The notes beneath the pieces were generated by a model. That model saw nothing but the letters and a program-made list of their open reading frames with translations. It searched no databases and was not told the origin of the DNA. A program made the translations under genes and the position numbers. From Emiliania huxleyi CCMP1516 (Eukaryota; Haptophyta; Isochrysidales; Noelaerhabdaceae), in assembly GCF_000372725.1 (NCBI RefSeq), contig NW_005201277.1:72347-136346 (forward strand): a DNA stretch of 64,000 nt, given 5' to 3'. Position 1 is the first letter of the stretch. Each line of letters starts with the position of its first letter. Positions 21,892 to 32,789 of this stretch are shown here, in pieces.

Positions 21892-24672
21892 ATGCTCAAA
21901 GTCGAGCTCGTGCCGGCCGCCGGTGGCAAGCTCGTGCTCAAGCTCTCTCCTCCGCCGCCGCTTGCTGACAAGCAGGTGTGCGTTAATTTGCAGTGGCTGA
22001 GGGAGGGGGTATGCACACGCGCACCGCTGCAACGCACGCAACGCTGCGCCTTCCCTGCAAGACGACCCTCTCGCGTTCTGTGGCTGACAGGCGTCTCTGG
22101 CGGACAACACGGCCGTCGTCGTCTCTGACGGAGGTAACGCCGTCGGCATCCCCTCCGAGCCCGTCTCGCTCAAGGATGGCATCGACACCGGCACCGGCGG
22201 CACCTGCACCGCCAACACCGGCACTGGCAACGTCCCGTCCGAGGGCGAGCCCGCCGGCTCGCTCGCCGGCGTCCACTTTGCGGGCGTTTCGCTCGACGCC
22301 GTGCCCGAGGCGTTCACCGTCGACGATCCGGCCGGCGCCAAGGCCGTCGGCATCCCGCCCGAGAGCGAGCCCAGCCCGCTCAAGGACGGCATTGACGCGA
22401 GCGGTGGCAACGTCGCGGGCGAGTCTTCGCCGATGAAGTCCTTCGCGAAGGTCGGAGTCATCTCCGAGTCGGTGTCGCCTTCGCTCCTCGGAGCGAAGGT
22501 GCGCGTGCGCTCGCCAGGATCGTTATCATCCCTCTCCCGTCTCTGAAAGCCTGTGCGTACTTTCCCTCGCCCACAGGCGTGCGGCGTCAAGAACGTCAAG
22601 GACATCCCCGTGGCAAAGTCTGGCACGGAGGACGTCCTCAAGAAGGACCCGGCCGCGGAAAAGGCGCCCGACGCGGGCGCGGTCGACTCGGACAAGGCCA
22701 AGGCCATGTTCGCCACCCACCCGCCCGCCGTTTTCTGGTCCAAGTTTACGCGCCCGACCGGCCCACCGACGGCCCCCACCGGCGCCGTCAAGGGCGCCCT
22801 CAAGAAGGACATCCCTGCGGCAACGTCTGGCGCGGAGGCCTGCGTTGACGAGACCGGCGCCATCAAGAACCCGGCGCTCAAGCCGGCCACCGAGGTCGCC
22901 ACGGCCCTCAAGCCGGCGGAGGCCGGCGGCGCGCCGCTGCCGTCGATCAAGGAATTTCCGGAGGAGAAGAAGCCCGCCGCCACGGCGGCGAGCGCCTGGT
23001 GCGCGCCGGCTGCCGACCCACTCTGTGACCCCATCCCGCGTTCGACGCGTAGGGCGACGCCGACTGGAAGGAGTTTCCAGAGGAGACGGCCGCCCCGGCG
23101 GTGAGCACCTCCCAGCAGACGCACACGCGGGTATTGCGGGGACACGCGAGTCCTACAGGCGGGCACTTACATTGATCCTGTGACCTCTCGTCTGCCGCAC
23201 GGCACGCGCGCGCAGGTCATCGACGGGTGGAAGACCCCCTCCCCGCTCCGCAAGATCGAGCGCAAGGAGTCTCCGCTAGCGGAGAAGCTCGCCCCGGCGG
23301 TGAGCGCCTCGCACGCTGCGGTTGTACGCGCAGAGCCTCAACTATTGACGCACCCACCGCTTGCGCGTGCGCAGGGCATCCCCGACAGGGCCACGCGCCG
23401 CAAGAAGGGGCGCAAGGGCGCGTCCGCCCCGATCGTCCGCACCAAGAGCATCGCCCCAGTCGGCGGCAACAACAGGTTCGGGGCCCTGCTCAAAATGGAC
23501 GGCAACGAGGGCATCCTCGGTGGCACCGGCAAGGTGACCGGCGGCTCCACGCCGCCGACCGCAGACTCGGTGCGCGCCGCCTGCATTTATGCGGCCTCCT
23601 CCCTCGCTCGCCGCTCTCACACGGCCAGTCTCGCGCCCTCTTGTTCAGGGTGCGACGGTCGACGTCGAGACGACCACGAATACCACGCCCGAGGGCTCTG
23701 CCGCCGGCCGGTTCCCGTGGCCAAAGTCCTACAACTTGCTCCGCCTCTTTGGCATCCTCGCGCTGATCTGCCTCGGAGCCGCGTTTGCGCACTCCTCGTG
23801 CTCTGCCACCTCCGCGCTTCTCTCCTCGCAGCGGTACGACTCCCCGTGGCCGACATCGCCTCCCGCAACCGTCGCGAAGCCGTTCACGCCGGCATCGCCC
23901 AACGGATTCTGCGAGGTTGGCGGCAACGACACCAGCTCGTTTGCAGCCATCGTGTCGTCGGACAGCGCGCCCGCCAACCACCCGGTGCGCGCTCGCTCGC
24001 GCGTGCAGTATCCGCAAGCTCGCGACTAACAGCCCGCGCGCTGTTCAGGGCGGGCACGAGGACGGGCGCTCGTGGGAAGCACTGATGGAAGCGATCAAAG
24101 AGGCGGTGGGCGAGCCGTTGCACCTAATTGGCGAGCCGCCGGCGTCCGTCAAGGACCTTTACGAGAAGCAGCCGGTGAGCGCCCCTCTGGCTGTTTCTAT
24201 GTGCGAGCTTTGTACTCCGGTTCCGGATTGTGCCTGTTGTTGGCGTGTAGGCCGAGGCCGACTTGGAGACCGTCCCGGCCTCGCGCAACACCATGGAGCG
24301 CAAGGGCGAGCCCGAGATCGACTCTATCGGTCCCGTCTACAGCAGCAGATCGGGGATCATCGTTCGCGAAACCGTCCTGCCCGTGAACGGCACGTCGCCC
24401 GAGATGCGGTCCGCCGACGCTGGGATCACGCCCGAGAAGCTGGTTGAGACTGGCCTCGGCGCGCCCGTCTCTAGCATGCACGCCGGCGGCGAGTGGCGGG
24501 TGAACAGATTGGCGACCGCTTCTCCAGCCACAACCAAGGATCTCTTCCTCCAGCTTGGCCGGGCCATCGACCCTCTTCTCGCGGAGCCGGCATGGCCTGC
24601 AGAGGTCCGTGCCGCTCAGATCTCCGATTCGAACTCGGTCCAGTCCGATATCTCCTCCGTCTCACGTGTGTG
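21892..24672 (+). CDS. Low-complexity repeat protein with one membrane span (function unknown)
   Basis: Start MLKVELVPAAGGKLVLKLSP at 21892. Inferred exons: 21892-21975, 22091-22498 (donor GTGCGCGTGCG), 22577 to about 23008, about 23054-23101, 23217-23299, 23375-23571, 23649 to about 23990, about 24050-24176 and 24251 to about 24672. Repeated motifs include VGIP.E....LKDGID, KKDIPAA.SGAE and KEFPEE. A hydrophobic stretch, LLRLFGILALICLGAAFA, lies at about 23740-23795. Introns mostly begin GTGCGC or GTGAGC. I do not recognise the family. The 3' end is unresolved: the last frame runs on without a stop into the next gene, so the two could even be one transcript. Several joins are tentative. Confidence 0.5.
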
Positions 24673-24784
24673 CGCCGACCGGCAGCCACGCTGCGCCGCC
24701 CCCGTTGCGTGGCATGCGGAGCCTCACCACGCACTCACCGACGAGCTCTCCATCGACCTGCCCTCCCCGTTCCACTTTCCCTTC

Positions 24785-27700
24785 ATGAGCGGACCCTCCT
24801 CTTCCGCGCCTGTCCGCACCCAGCAGCGCTGTCAGTTTTGGGCCGCCTTGTTCGTGCTGCTCGGAGCGTGCGGCGGCGTGCTGCTCTCGGTGCGGAGGAG
24901 CAGCTCGGGGCGCCTCGTGCGGTGCCGGACGGGGGCGAGGCGTGGCGCGTGGCTGCTGATTCTCGCCGCGCTGCTCCCGCTGGCATGTGCACCATCAGTC
25001 TACACGTCTGGCTCGGGCGAGTCTGGCTCTGGGGAGATTGGCTCTGTTGACATCGATCCGTCGCCATCTCCCGAGCCGTCGCCAGCTCCATCGCCCGAGC
25101 CGTCACCGTTTCCCGAATTTCCCGAGCCGTCGCCCGAGCCTGAGCCGTCGCCGTCTCCCGAATTTCCCGAGCCGTCGCCCGAGCCTGAGCCGTCGCCGTC
25201 TCCCGAATTTCCCGAGCCGTCGCCGCCGCCGTACCCTCCGCCGCCGCCGCCGTCCCTTCCGCCGCCGTCCCCGCCGCCGCCATCAGTCCACACGTCTGGC
25301 TCGGGCGACTTCCAGGTCACTGTGGGTGGCGGTAGCTATCCGTCCGATGTGTCGTGGGACCTGACGTGCAGCGGCGCGTTGATCGGCAGTGGAGGGGCCC
25401 CCTACTTTGGCACCCTGTCCGCGCCGCCCGGCGAGTGCACGCTCGACATGTACGACTCGTACGGCGACGGCTGGACCGGCAACGAGTGGAAGGGTGCGGG
25501 CTATACGTTCACGCTCGGCTCCGGATCCTATGGCAGCGAGACGTTCATCCTCGCCCTCCTCCCTCCGCCCTCTCCGTCGCCGCCGTCGCTGCCGCCGCCG
25601 GCGCCGCCAATCGACTTCCAGGTCACTGTGGGTGGCGGCGACTGGCAGTCCGATGTGTCGTGGGACCTGACGTGCAGCGGCGCGTTGATCGGCAGTGGAG
25701 GGGCCCCCTACTCCGGCACCCTGTCCGCGCCGCTCGGCGAGTGCACGCTCGACATGTACGACTCGTACAGCGACGGCTGGACCGGCAACGAGTGGAAGGG
25801 TGCGGGCTATACGTTCACGCTCGGCTCCGGATCCTATGGCAGCGAGACGTTCATCCTCGCCGCCCTCCCTCCGTCCTCTCCGTCGCCGCCGCCTCTGTCG
25901 CCTCTGCCGCCGCTCTCCCCGGACTTTGTCGCCGCGGCGAGCGAGGCCGAGCTCCGCTCCCTGATCACGGAGGCTGCTGCTTCGCAAGCCAACGTCGCAA
26001 TCTACCTGCCGTCCAGGGCAGACTTCAAGCTGGGCAGCCAGATCAGCTGCTCCTCCGACATCAAGGTGACCGTCGCGAGCAGCGGCGAGGGCGCGACGCT
26101 CGACGGCCGGGGACAGATCGGGCTCTTTTACCTCTCGGGCGGCTGCAGCCTCACCCTGCGGGGGCTGAACCTCGTCAACGGGAGGGCGACAAACTACGGC
26201 GGCGTTGTGTACGCGAGTGGCGCAGGCGACGTCGAGATCATCGATTCGGTCGTGAGGGACTGCTCTGCTGGCTATGTGCGCCGCGTAGAGCTAGCCGCAC
26301 TCCAGCAGCGCCGCACGGTAGCGGGGCGAGAGATAGAGAGGGCCACGGCTGCCTCACCCCGCTCTCTCCTCGCAACCGCAGGCCGGCGGCGGCGTCTTCG
26401 CGCAGTACAGCGGTGTGGTCTCGATCATCGACTCAGATGTGTCGGACTGCTCTGCTTCTTATGTGCGCCGCGTAGAGCTAGCCGCACTCCAGCAGCGCCG
26501 CACGGCAGCGGGGCGAGATATAGAGAGGGCCACGGCTGCCTCACCCCCGCTCTCTCTTCGCAACCGCAGTTCGGCGGCGTCGTCAGGGTGGATAACAGCG
26601 GTGCGGTCTCGATCATCAACTCGGATGTGTCGGGCTGCTCTGCTGGCTCTGTGCGCCGCGTAGAGCTAGCCGGCCTCCAGCAGCGCCGCACGGTAGCGGG
26701 GCGAGAGATAGAGAGGGCCACGGCTGCCTCACCCCCGCTCTCTCTTCGCAACCGCAGTTCGGCGGCGTCGTCAGGGTGGATAACAGCGGTGCGGTCTCGA
26801 TCATCAACTCGGATGTGTCGGGCTGCTCTGCTGGCTCTGTGCGCCGCGTAGAGCTAGCCGGCCTCCAGCAGCGCCGCACGGTAGCGGGGCGAGAGATAGA
26901 GAGGGCCACGGCTGCCTCACCCCCGCCCTCTCCTCGCAACCGCAGGAGGGCGGCGTCGTCTACGCGGAGGACAGCGGTGCGGTCTCGATAAGCGGCTCGA
27001 ACGTGACGAGCTGCTCTGCTGGCTCTGTGCGCCGCGTAGAGCTAGCCGGCCTCCAGCAGCGCCGCACGGTAGCGAGGCGAGAGACAGAGAGGGCAACGGC
27101 TGCCTCACTCCCGCTCCCTCCTCGCAACCGCAGTACGGCGGCGTCGTCTCCGCCAATCAGAACAGCGGTGTGGTCTCGATCATCGGCTCGGCCGTGACGA
27201 GCTGCTCTGCTTCTCAGGTGCGCCGCGTAAAAAACTAGCCGCCACCCCTGCAGCGCCGCACGGCAGCGGGGCGAGAGATGTAGAGGGCCACGGCTGCCTC
27301 ACCCCGCTCTCTCCTCGCAACCGCAGTGGGGCGGCGTCGTCTTCGCGTCTAACAGCGAGTCCCTCTCCATCGCGGATGTCGACTTCACCGACAACAGAGC
27401 CAGCCTCTCAGGCTCGGTGCTGTACCTTTCAAACACGCCCTCCTCGATCAGCGCCGCCTCCTTCACCGGCAACACTGCTGGCGACGACACGACGATACAG
27501 ACCGACAAGCCGATAGACTGGGACTGCCGCTTGGGCAGCTGGATGCGGCACCAGGGCTCCTTTTTTGGCGACTTCAGCGTCCCCGAGTGCAACCTTTGCC
27601 CCGCTGGCTACTATGGGAACAGGAGCGGCCTCACCAACTCCTCCTGCGAAGGTGCGTGTAAGCGAGGCCACTTTTGTCCCAAGGGCACAGCGGAACCGCT

Positions 27701-30700
27701 CCCGTGTGCTCCGGGCTTCTACATGCCCGTGATTGGCGCAGCCAGTGCCGAGTCGTGCCTCCCTTGCTCTCCGGGGACGAGCCAGTCCACAGCCGGCACG
27801 GACCGTCCCTGCGACGAGTGTCCTCCCGGCACGTTCGCCGATCAGCTCAACGCCACCAGCTGCACCGACTGCCCCGCGGGAAGCTTCTGCCCGAATGCAG
27901 GCACCATCCAGCCCCTCGACTGTGCCGCAGGGCAGTACCAGAACCTCACCGGCCAGGCTGCGTGCATGCAGTGCCCTGCTGGCGAGTTCCAGGCGGAGCG
28001 CGGACAGACGGCATGCGACACGTGTGAAGCGGGTGGATACTGCGAAGTCACAGACGACTGTGGCGGCGGCTTCACGCCCTGCCTTGCGGGGAGCTACAAC
28101 GAGAAGACGGGCAGCAGCTCACCAGATGCCTGTCAGAAGTGCCCCCCCGGTACCTCTGGCCCGATCACCGGCGCAAACAGCAGCGAGACCTGCGCGAGCT
28201 GCCGTGCTGGGACGTTTGGCGGCGAGCCCGGGCTGAGTGAGTGCAAGGACTGCCCTGCCGGCAGTTATCAGAACGATACGGGCGCGACGTCCTGCCGCGA
28301 CTGCGAGAAGGGACGGTACTGCGCCAAGGGCGCGTCGGCGCCGCTGCCGTGCGATGCGGGTACCTACTCGGACAAGACGGACCTCACCGCCGCCTCGCAG
28401 TGCGTCGACGCCTCGCCGGGCCACTTTGCCACCACCGGCTCCACAGAGCAGACGCCGTGTCGCGAGGGTAGCTTCGCCGCCAAGGCGCGCAGCGAGGCCT
28501 GCGAGCTGTGCGGCCAGGGCTACTACCAGAGCGCGCCCGCCGCCGCTGCCTGCGTCCGCTGCGCTCCCGGCAAGTTTTGCCCGGTGGGGTCGTCGCGCGA
28601 GCTGGACGCGCAGTGCGAGGCGGGCACGTACGCCAGGCTGACCGACCGGAGCGGCGACCCCGAGTGCCTTACCTGCCCCGCCGGCTCGTCGTGCGGCGGC
28701 GGGGCGGCGCCGCCCTCCGAGTGCTCGCCGGGCTCTTTCGCCGCCACGGCCGGCCTCTCCAAGTGCGCCAGCTGTGCGGGCGGGACGTACCAGGGCGAGT
28801 CGAACGCGACGAGCTGCCTTCCGTGCGTGGAGGGCAGCTACTGCGCCGAGGGCGCGTCGGCGCCGCTGCCGTGCGAGGGCGGCAGCTACTCGCGCGCGGC
28901 CGACAACGACGAGCCGGACGACTGCACGCCGGCCGATGCTGGCTTTTTTGCGGTGACGGGCTCCACCGAGCAGACGCCGTGCTCGCCAGGCACCTTCACC
29001 GCCCTCGCCGGACAGAGCATCTGCGAGAGGTGCCCTCGCGGCACGTCCTCCGGCGCCGGCAGCTCTTCCTGCGACGAGTGCGCTGCCGACACTTACGCCG
29101 CCAACGAGGGCCAGGGCGAGTGCATCCCCTGCCCCTACCCTCTTGCCAGCGGCACTGGCAGCGTCACCTGCTCCGTCTGCAAGGCGGGATTCTACCTGAA
29201 GGCGAGCGCCGACCCGGCCGACGTCTTCAAATCCCCAACCGAGTACTGCAAGCCATGCCCATCGGACGCCGCGTGCCCGGTCGGCACGACCCTCGAGACC
29301 CTCGGCGTCCCGCTCGGCTTCTGGCGCGCCAGCTTCTCCAGCGCCGAGCTCACAGAGTGCCGCGCCTTTGGAGGGGATGGCCAGGCGGGCCAGGCGCGGT
29401 GTGTCGGCAATGTTGATCCGGGAGAGGCTAGCGGTCGGAGGGTGCAGGAGGCCGGCTTGGACTACTGCGCAGACGCCTTCGCCGGCCCCGAGTGCCAGCT
29501 CTGCCGCGAGCCGAACCACTACCTGGACGCCGACGGCGCCGCCTGCAACGAGTGCGTCGCTGTCGGCACGGCGGCGGGGCGCATGGCGGGCACCGCCCTC
29601 GGCCTCTGCGTCGCGTTTGGCCTCGTGGCGTTGGCGTACTCAACTCAGCGCGGGCAAACCGAATGGAGGAAGGAGCGCTTCATCGGACTTCCCTTGCGCA
29701 TCGCCGACCGCACCGGTGACGCGATTTACAAAATCGGCCTCATCCCCAAGTTCAAGATCTTGTTTGGCTTCTACCAGGTCTGCCTCGTCCTCTCCACCAC
29801 CTACTCGGCGCGGCTGCCGGAACGGTACACGGGCTGGACGGAGGCGCTGGCCGAAGCCGTCTTCATCGACTGGTCGGGCATCGTGCTGCCGGTGCAGTGC
29901 CTGCCGCACAAGTCCCGGCTCGTCGCCGTCGCGATCTCTCCCATCGGCGTCATCGCCCTGCTCCTCTTTGCTGGCATTGTCTTGCGGCTCTGTGCTCGCT
30001 GGCGGCGTGCTCGGCGAGGGGCTGGCCGCGAGAGCGGCTCCGAGGTCGACGGCGCGACAAGCAACGTTCTCGGTGGCGAAGCACAGCTGCAGGAGCCACC
30101 ATCGTCTTCAGCTGCGGAGCCACCGACGGCGCTGGCCGAAACTGACGATGCGGCGGTCTTTTCATGGCCTGCAGAGGTGGCGCTCGGCCTCCTCGACCTC
30201 ACGCCGGCGGGTCTCGTGCTCATCTTTCTCTTCGTGCCGTCTGTGAGCGCCACAATCTTGCGCGCGTGGTCGTGCCAGGTGCTAGCCACAAACAAACAAG
30301 CACCCCCCCCCCCCCCCAACCCCCTTAGCTTGTGTCGATGTGCGTGCGCAGGGCTACACCACCTCTGCGCCGGGCGAGACGCTCGCTCTGGTCGAGTACA
30401 TGCGGCAGGACGCGAGCGTCGAGTGCGGCACCGACGAGCACGACTCCATCACGAGACTCGCCACCGGCTTCGTCGTCATCTGGCCGGTCGGCTCGCTAGT
30501 CCTCTACTCGGCCCTTCTTCTCGCATGCTACAAGCCGCTGCAGGCCAAGTCGCCGAACGCGCTGACGAAGGCCACCGCCTTCCTTCACCGGGAGTACAAA
30601 AGGAACTGGTACTGGTGGGAGGCGGCCGATCTGGCCCGCAAGCTCTTTCTGACGGGCTTCGTGCTGCTGGTTGCCGAGGAGGAGGACTCCTTTGTTCGTC

Positions 30701-32789
30701 TCGTCGTGGCGGTGCTCGTGTGTTCGTGCTACGCCGTCGCGATCGCCCTGGTCCAGCCCTACAAGCGGTTCGGGGACAACATCCTCGCCGTGGTGCGCCC
30801 TTCGCCCATCCCACGCGCCCTTTGCGCTTGCTTGTGCTGCAGCTCTCAGCACACGCTTGGATCGCCATCGCCAGTCCATCACCCACCCCACACACGCCCT
30901 TCCCCTGCAGTCACTCTGCAGTCCACTCTGAGCCCAACGCACGCGGCTCGCACTGCAGGCCACCAGCCTCGTCCTCCTCCTCCTCTTCCTCGGTGCCAGC
31001 TGGACCACCATCTTCCTCAACATCGAGTTGCGATTCCCCGGGGACGAGCCGGGGCAGTCGGCCTCCGCCGTCCTCGGCTTCAGGTCTGAGAATGGACTGG
31101 TGAACTGGATGCTCGTCCTTACTGCGGCTGCGCTCCTGATCTTCCTCGTGGGTACCATCATCGCCATCCGCCGCCTTGCCAAGGTCCCCACGATTCGCCT
31201 CGTCTCAACCAAGCAGCCCCCCGAGCTGGCTCTGGTGGACGGCCTCACGTGGCACCTCTTCCTCTCGCACATCTGGTCAGTCCTGTGGTCAGAGGGAGAC
31301 GCGGCGTAGGAGAACCCGCCAGAACGACCCGCCACTCCCCGAATAGGTCCACCGGCCAAGACGCCGTCGCGGTCATCAAGAATGAGCTTAAGCTCTTGAT
31401 CCCCGGCATCAAGATCTTCCTCGATGTGGATGATTTGAAGGACATCGGGTCGCTGGAGGATTACGTTGACCGCACGCAGGTCATGCTCTTCTTCCTGTCG
31501 AAGGGCTACTTCCGCTCGAAGGCACTCCCCCAGCCCCTCCCTTTCCGTGCCTCGCTGTGTCGCCCACGACTACTCGTGCGCTCCTTGCCTGCAGAACTGC
31601 CTGCGCGAGATTCGGACGTCGCTCGAGAAGAGCAAGCCGCTCGTCCTCGTGCAAGAGGCGGACCCGGCCAAGGGCGGCGGGACGCTGCAGGCGCTCCCCG
31701 CCCGACCCCTGCTCGATGACCCTGCGGGGATTGCTCTCGCCACACACGGCTCTGAGGGGCGGTGTCGCCGCCGCCGCCGCACGCCAGCACTCACTCACGC
31801 ATACCGTCGCTGCACGACTGCAGGAGTTGCGAGCACAGTGCCCGGAGGTCCTCCAGCCGGAGATCTTTGACAGGGGGTGGGCGCAGACGACGTGGCACCG
31901 CATCGACGAGTATCAGCGTGTCTCGCTTAAGATCATCTCCGAGGTGCCGCCACGGACCTGCAGCTGTTCTGCCGTCGCCTCGACCTTGACCGCCGCCCCC
32001 TCGCACCTACCCACAGGCGCTCCTCCTCTGCTCGCCACACTACCTGAACCTGACCTCCCTCGCGCTCTTCATCCCGGGCGAGGTCCAGGGCCAGCCGATC
32101 TCCTTCTCCAAGTCCGTCGTGCTCTGGGCCTCGCCGTTCGATGAGGGCGCAGACGAGCTGGCCAGCGAGCTCGCCACCAATTTCTCCGGTCTCACCGTCT
32201 CCACCGCCGAGGAGGCGGGCGACGCCACGCACATGCTTCTCTATCTGAACGCCGACACCTGGTCCGACGAGCGGCTGGCCGAGCAGGTCAAGCAGGCGCG
32301 CCAGGACAGGCTGAAGATCGTCATGGCGCACGAGAACGACCTCGACCGCGGCGGCTGTGAGTTCGCCAAGTTTTTTGAGACCACGCCGCAGGAACGCTGC
32401 CGATCAGCGGTCGATCTTTTATGTCCCGCCCGCTCCATGCCCCCCTTCCCCGCCGCCGCAGGAGCTCATCAACGCCGGGCTCTACGACGCCCTCGCCATT
32501 GCCTGCTTCCCTGGCCTGCACCATGAGGTGCGCTCCCCCGGCGGCACCTTTGCCACAGCGCCCGCCTCCTGAAGCGACTGATCTTGCACCCCCGGTCTCA
32601 CAGGTGTCGCTCGTGCTGCTGGCCAAGGCTCTGGGCGCAACCCCGGTGAGCGCTCGCTCGAGCATCCGCGACTCGCTTTCGAATATCGGGCGCTTCACTA
32701 CCGTGCCTCGCGGCTCGACGACGTCCGACCCAGTCGTTACCGAGGAGGATTCGCAGCTGGAGCAGCTGCCAGAGGTGGAGCAGGTGTAG
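24785..32789 (+). CDS. Giant receptor: beta-helix and Cys-rich ectodomain, membrane region, cytoplasmic TIR domain
   Basis: Exons: 24785-26275, 26382-26462, 26570-26650, 26758-26838, 26946-27026, 27134-27217, 27327-30278, 30352-30792, 30959-31275, 31347-31521, 31595-31690, 31824-31943, 32017-32391, 32462-32527 and 32604-32789; all join in frame. The N-terminus has a signal/anchor region, then a GSGESGSGE linker and PSPEP repeats. Two about 80-residue modules contain the loop DSYGDGWTGNEWKG. A pectin-lyase-like beta-helix is built largely from a repeated 27-28-residue exon (GGVV...NSGAVSIINSDVSGCSAGS). About 600 residues of GCC2/GCC3/TNFR-like cysteine repeats (CPAGYYG, CPPGTFADQL) follow, then several membrane segments at about 29580-31175. 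The cytoplasmic part has a TIR fold (WHLFLSHIWSTGQDAVAVIK, IKIFLDVDDLKDIGSLEDYV, MLFFLSKGYFRSK) and a second TIR-like segment (VVLWASPFDEGADELASELA). It looks like a cell-surface sensor; the ligand is unknown. The 31521, 31690 and possibly 32391 donors are non-GT. Confidence 0.85.
26276..27326 (+). repeat. Tandem exon-plus-intron array in the TIR receptor
   Basis: Six introns of about 105-110 bp (26276-26381, 26463-26569, 26651-26757, 26839-26945, 27027-27133, 27218-27326) are near-identical. All start GTGCGCCGCG and end CTCGCAACCGCAG, and all are phase 0. They alternate with exons of 81-84 bp. The period is about 188 bp, and the third and fourth units are almost perfect copies. Both the protein repeat and its intron were multiplied together. 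Confidence 0.95.
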
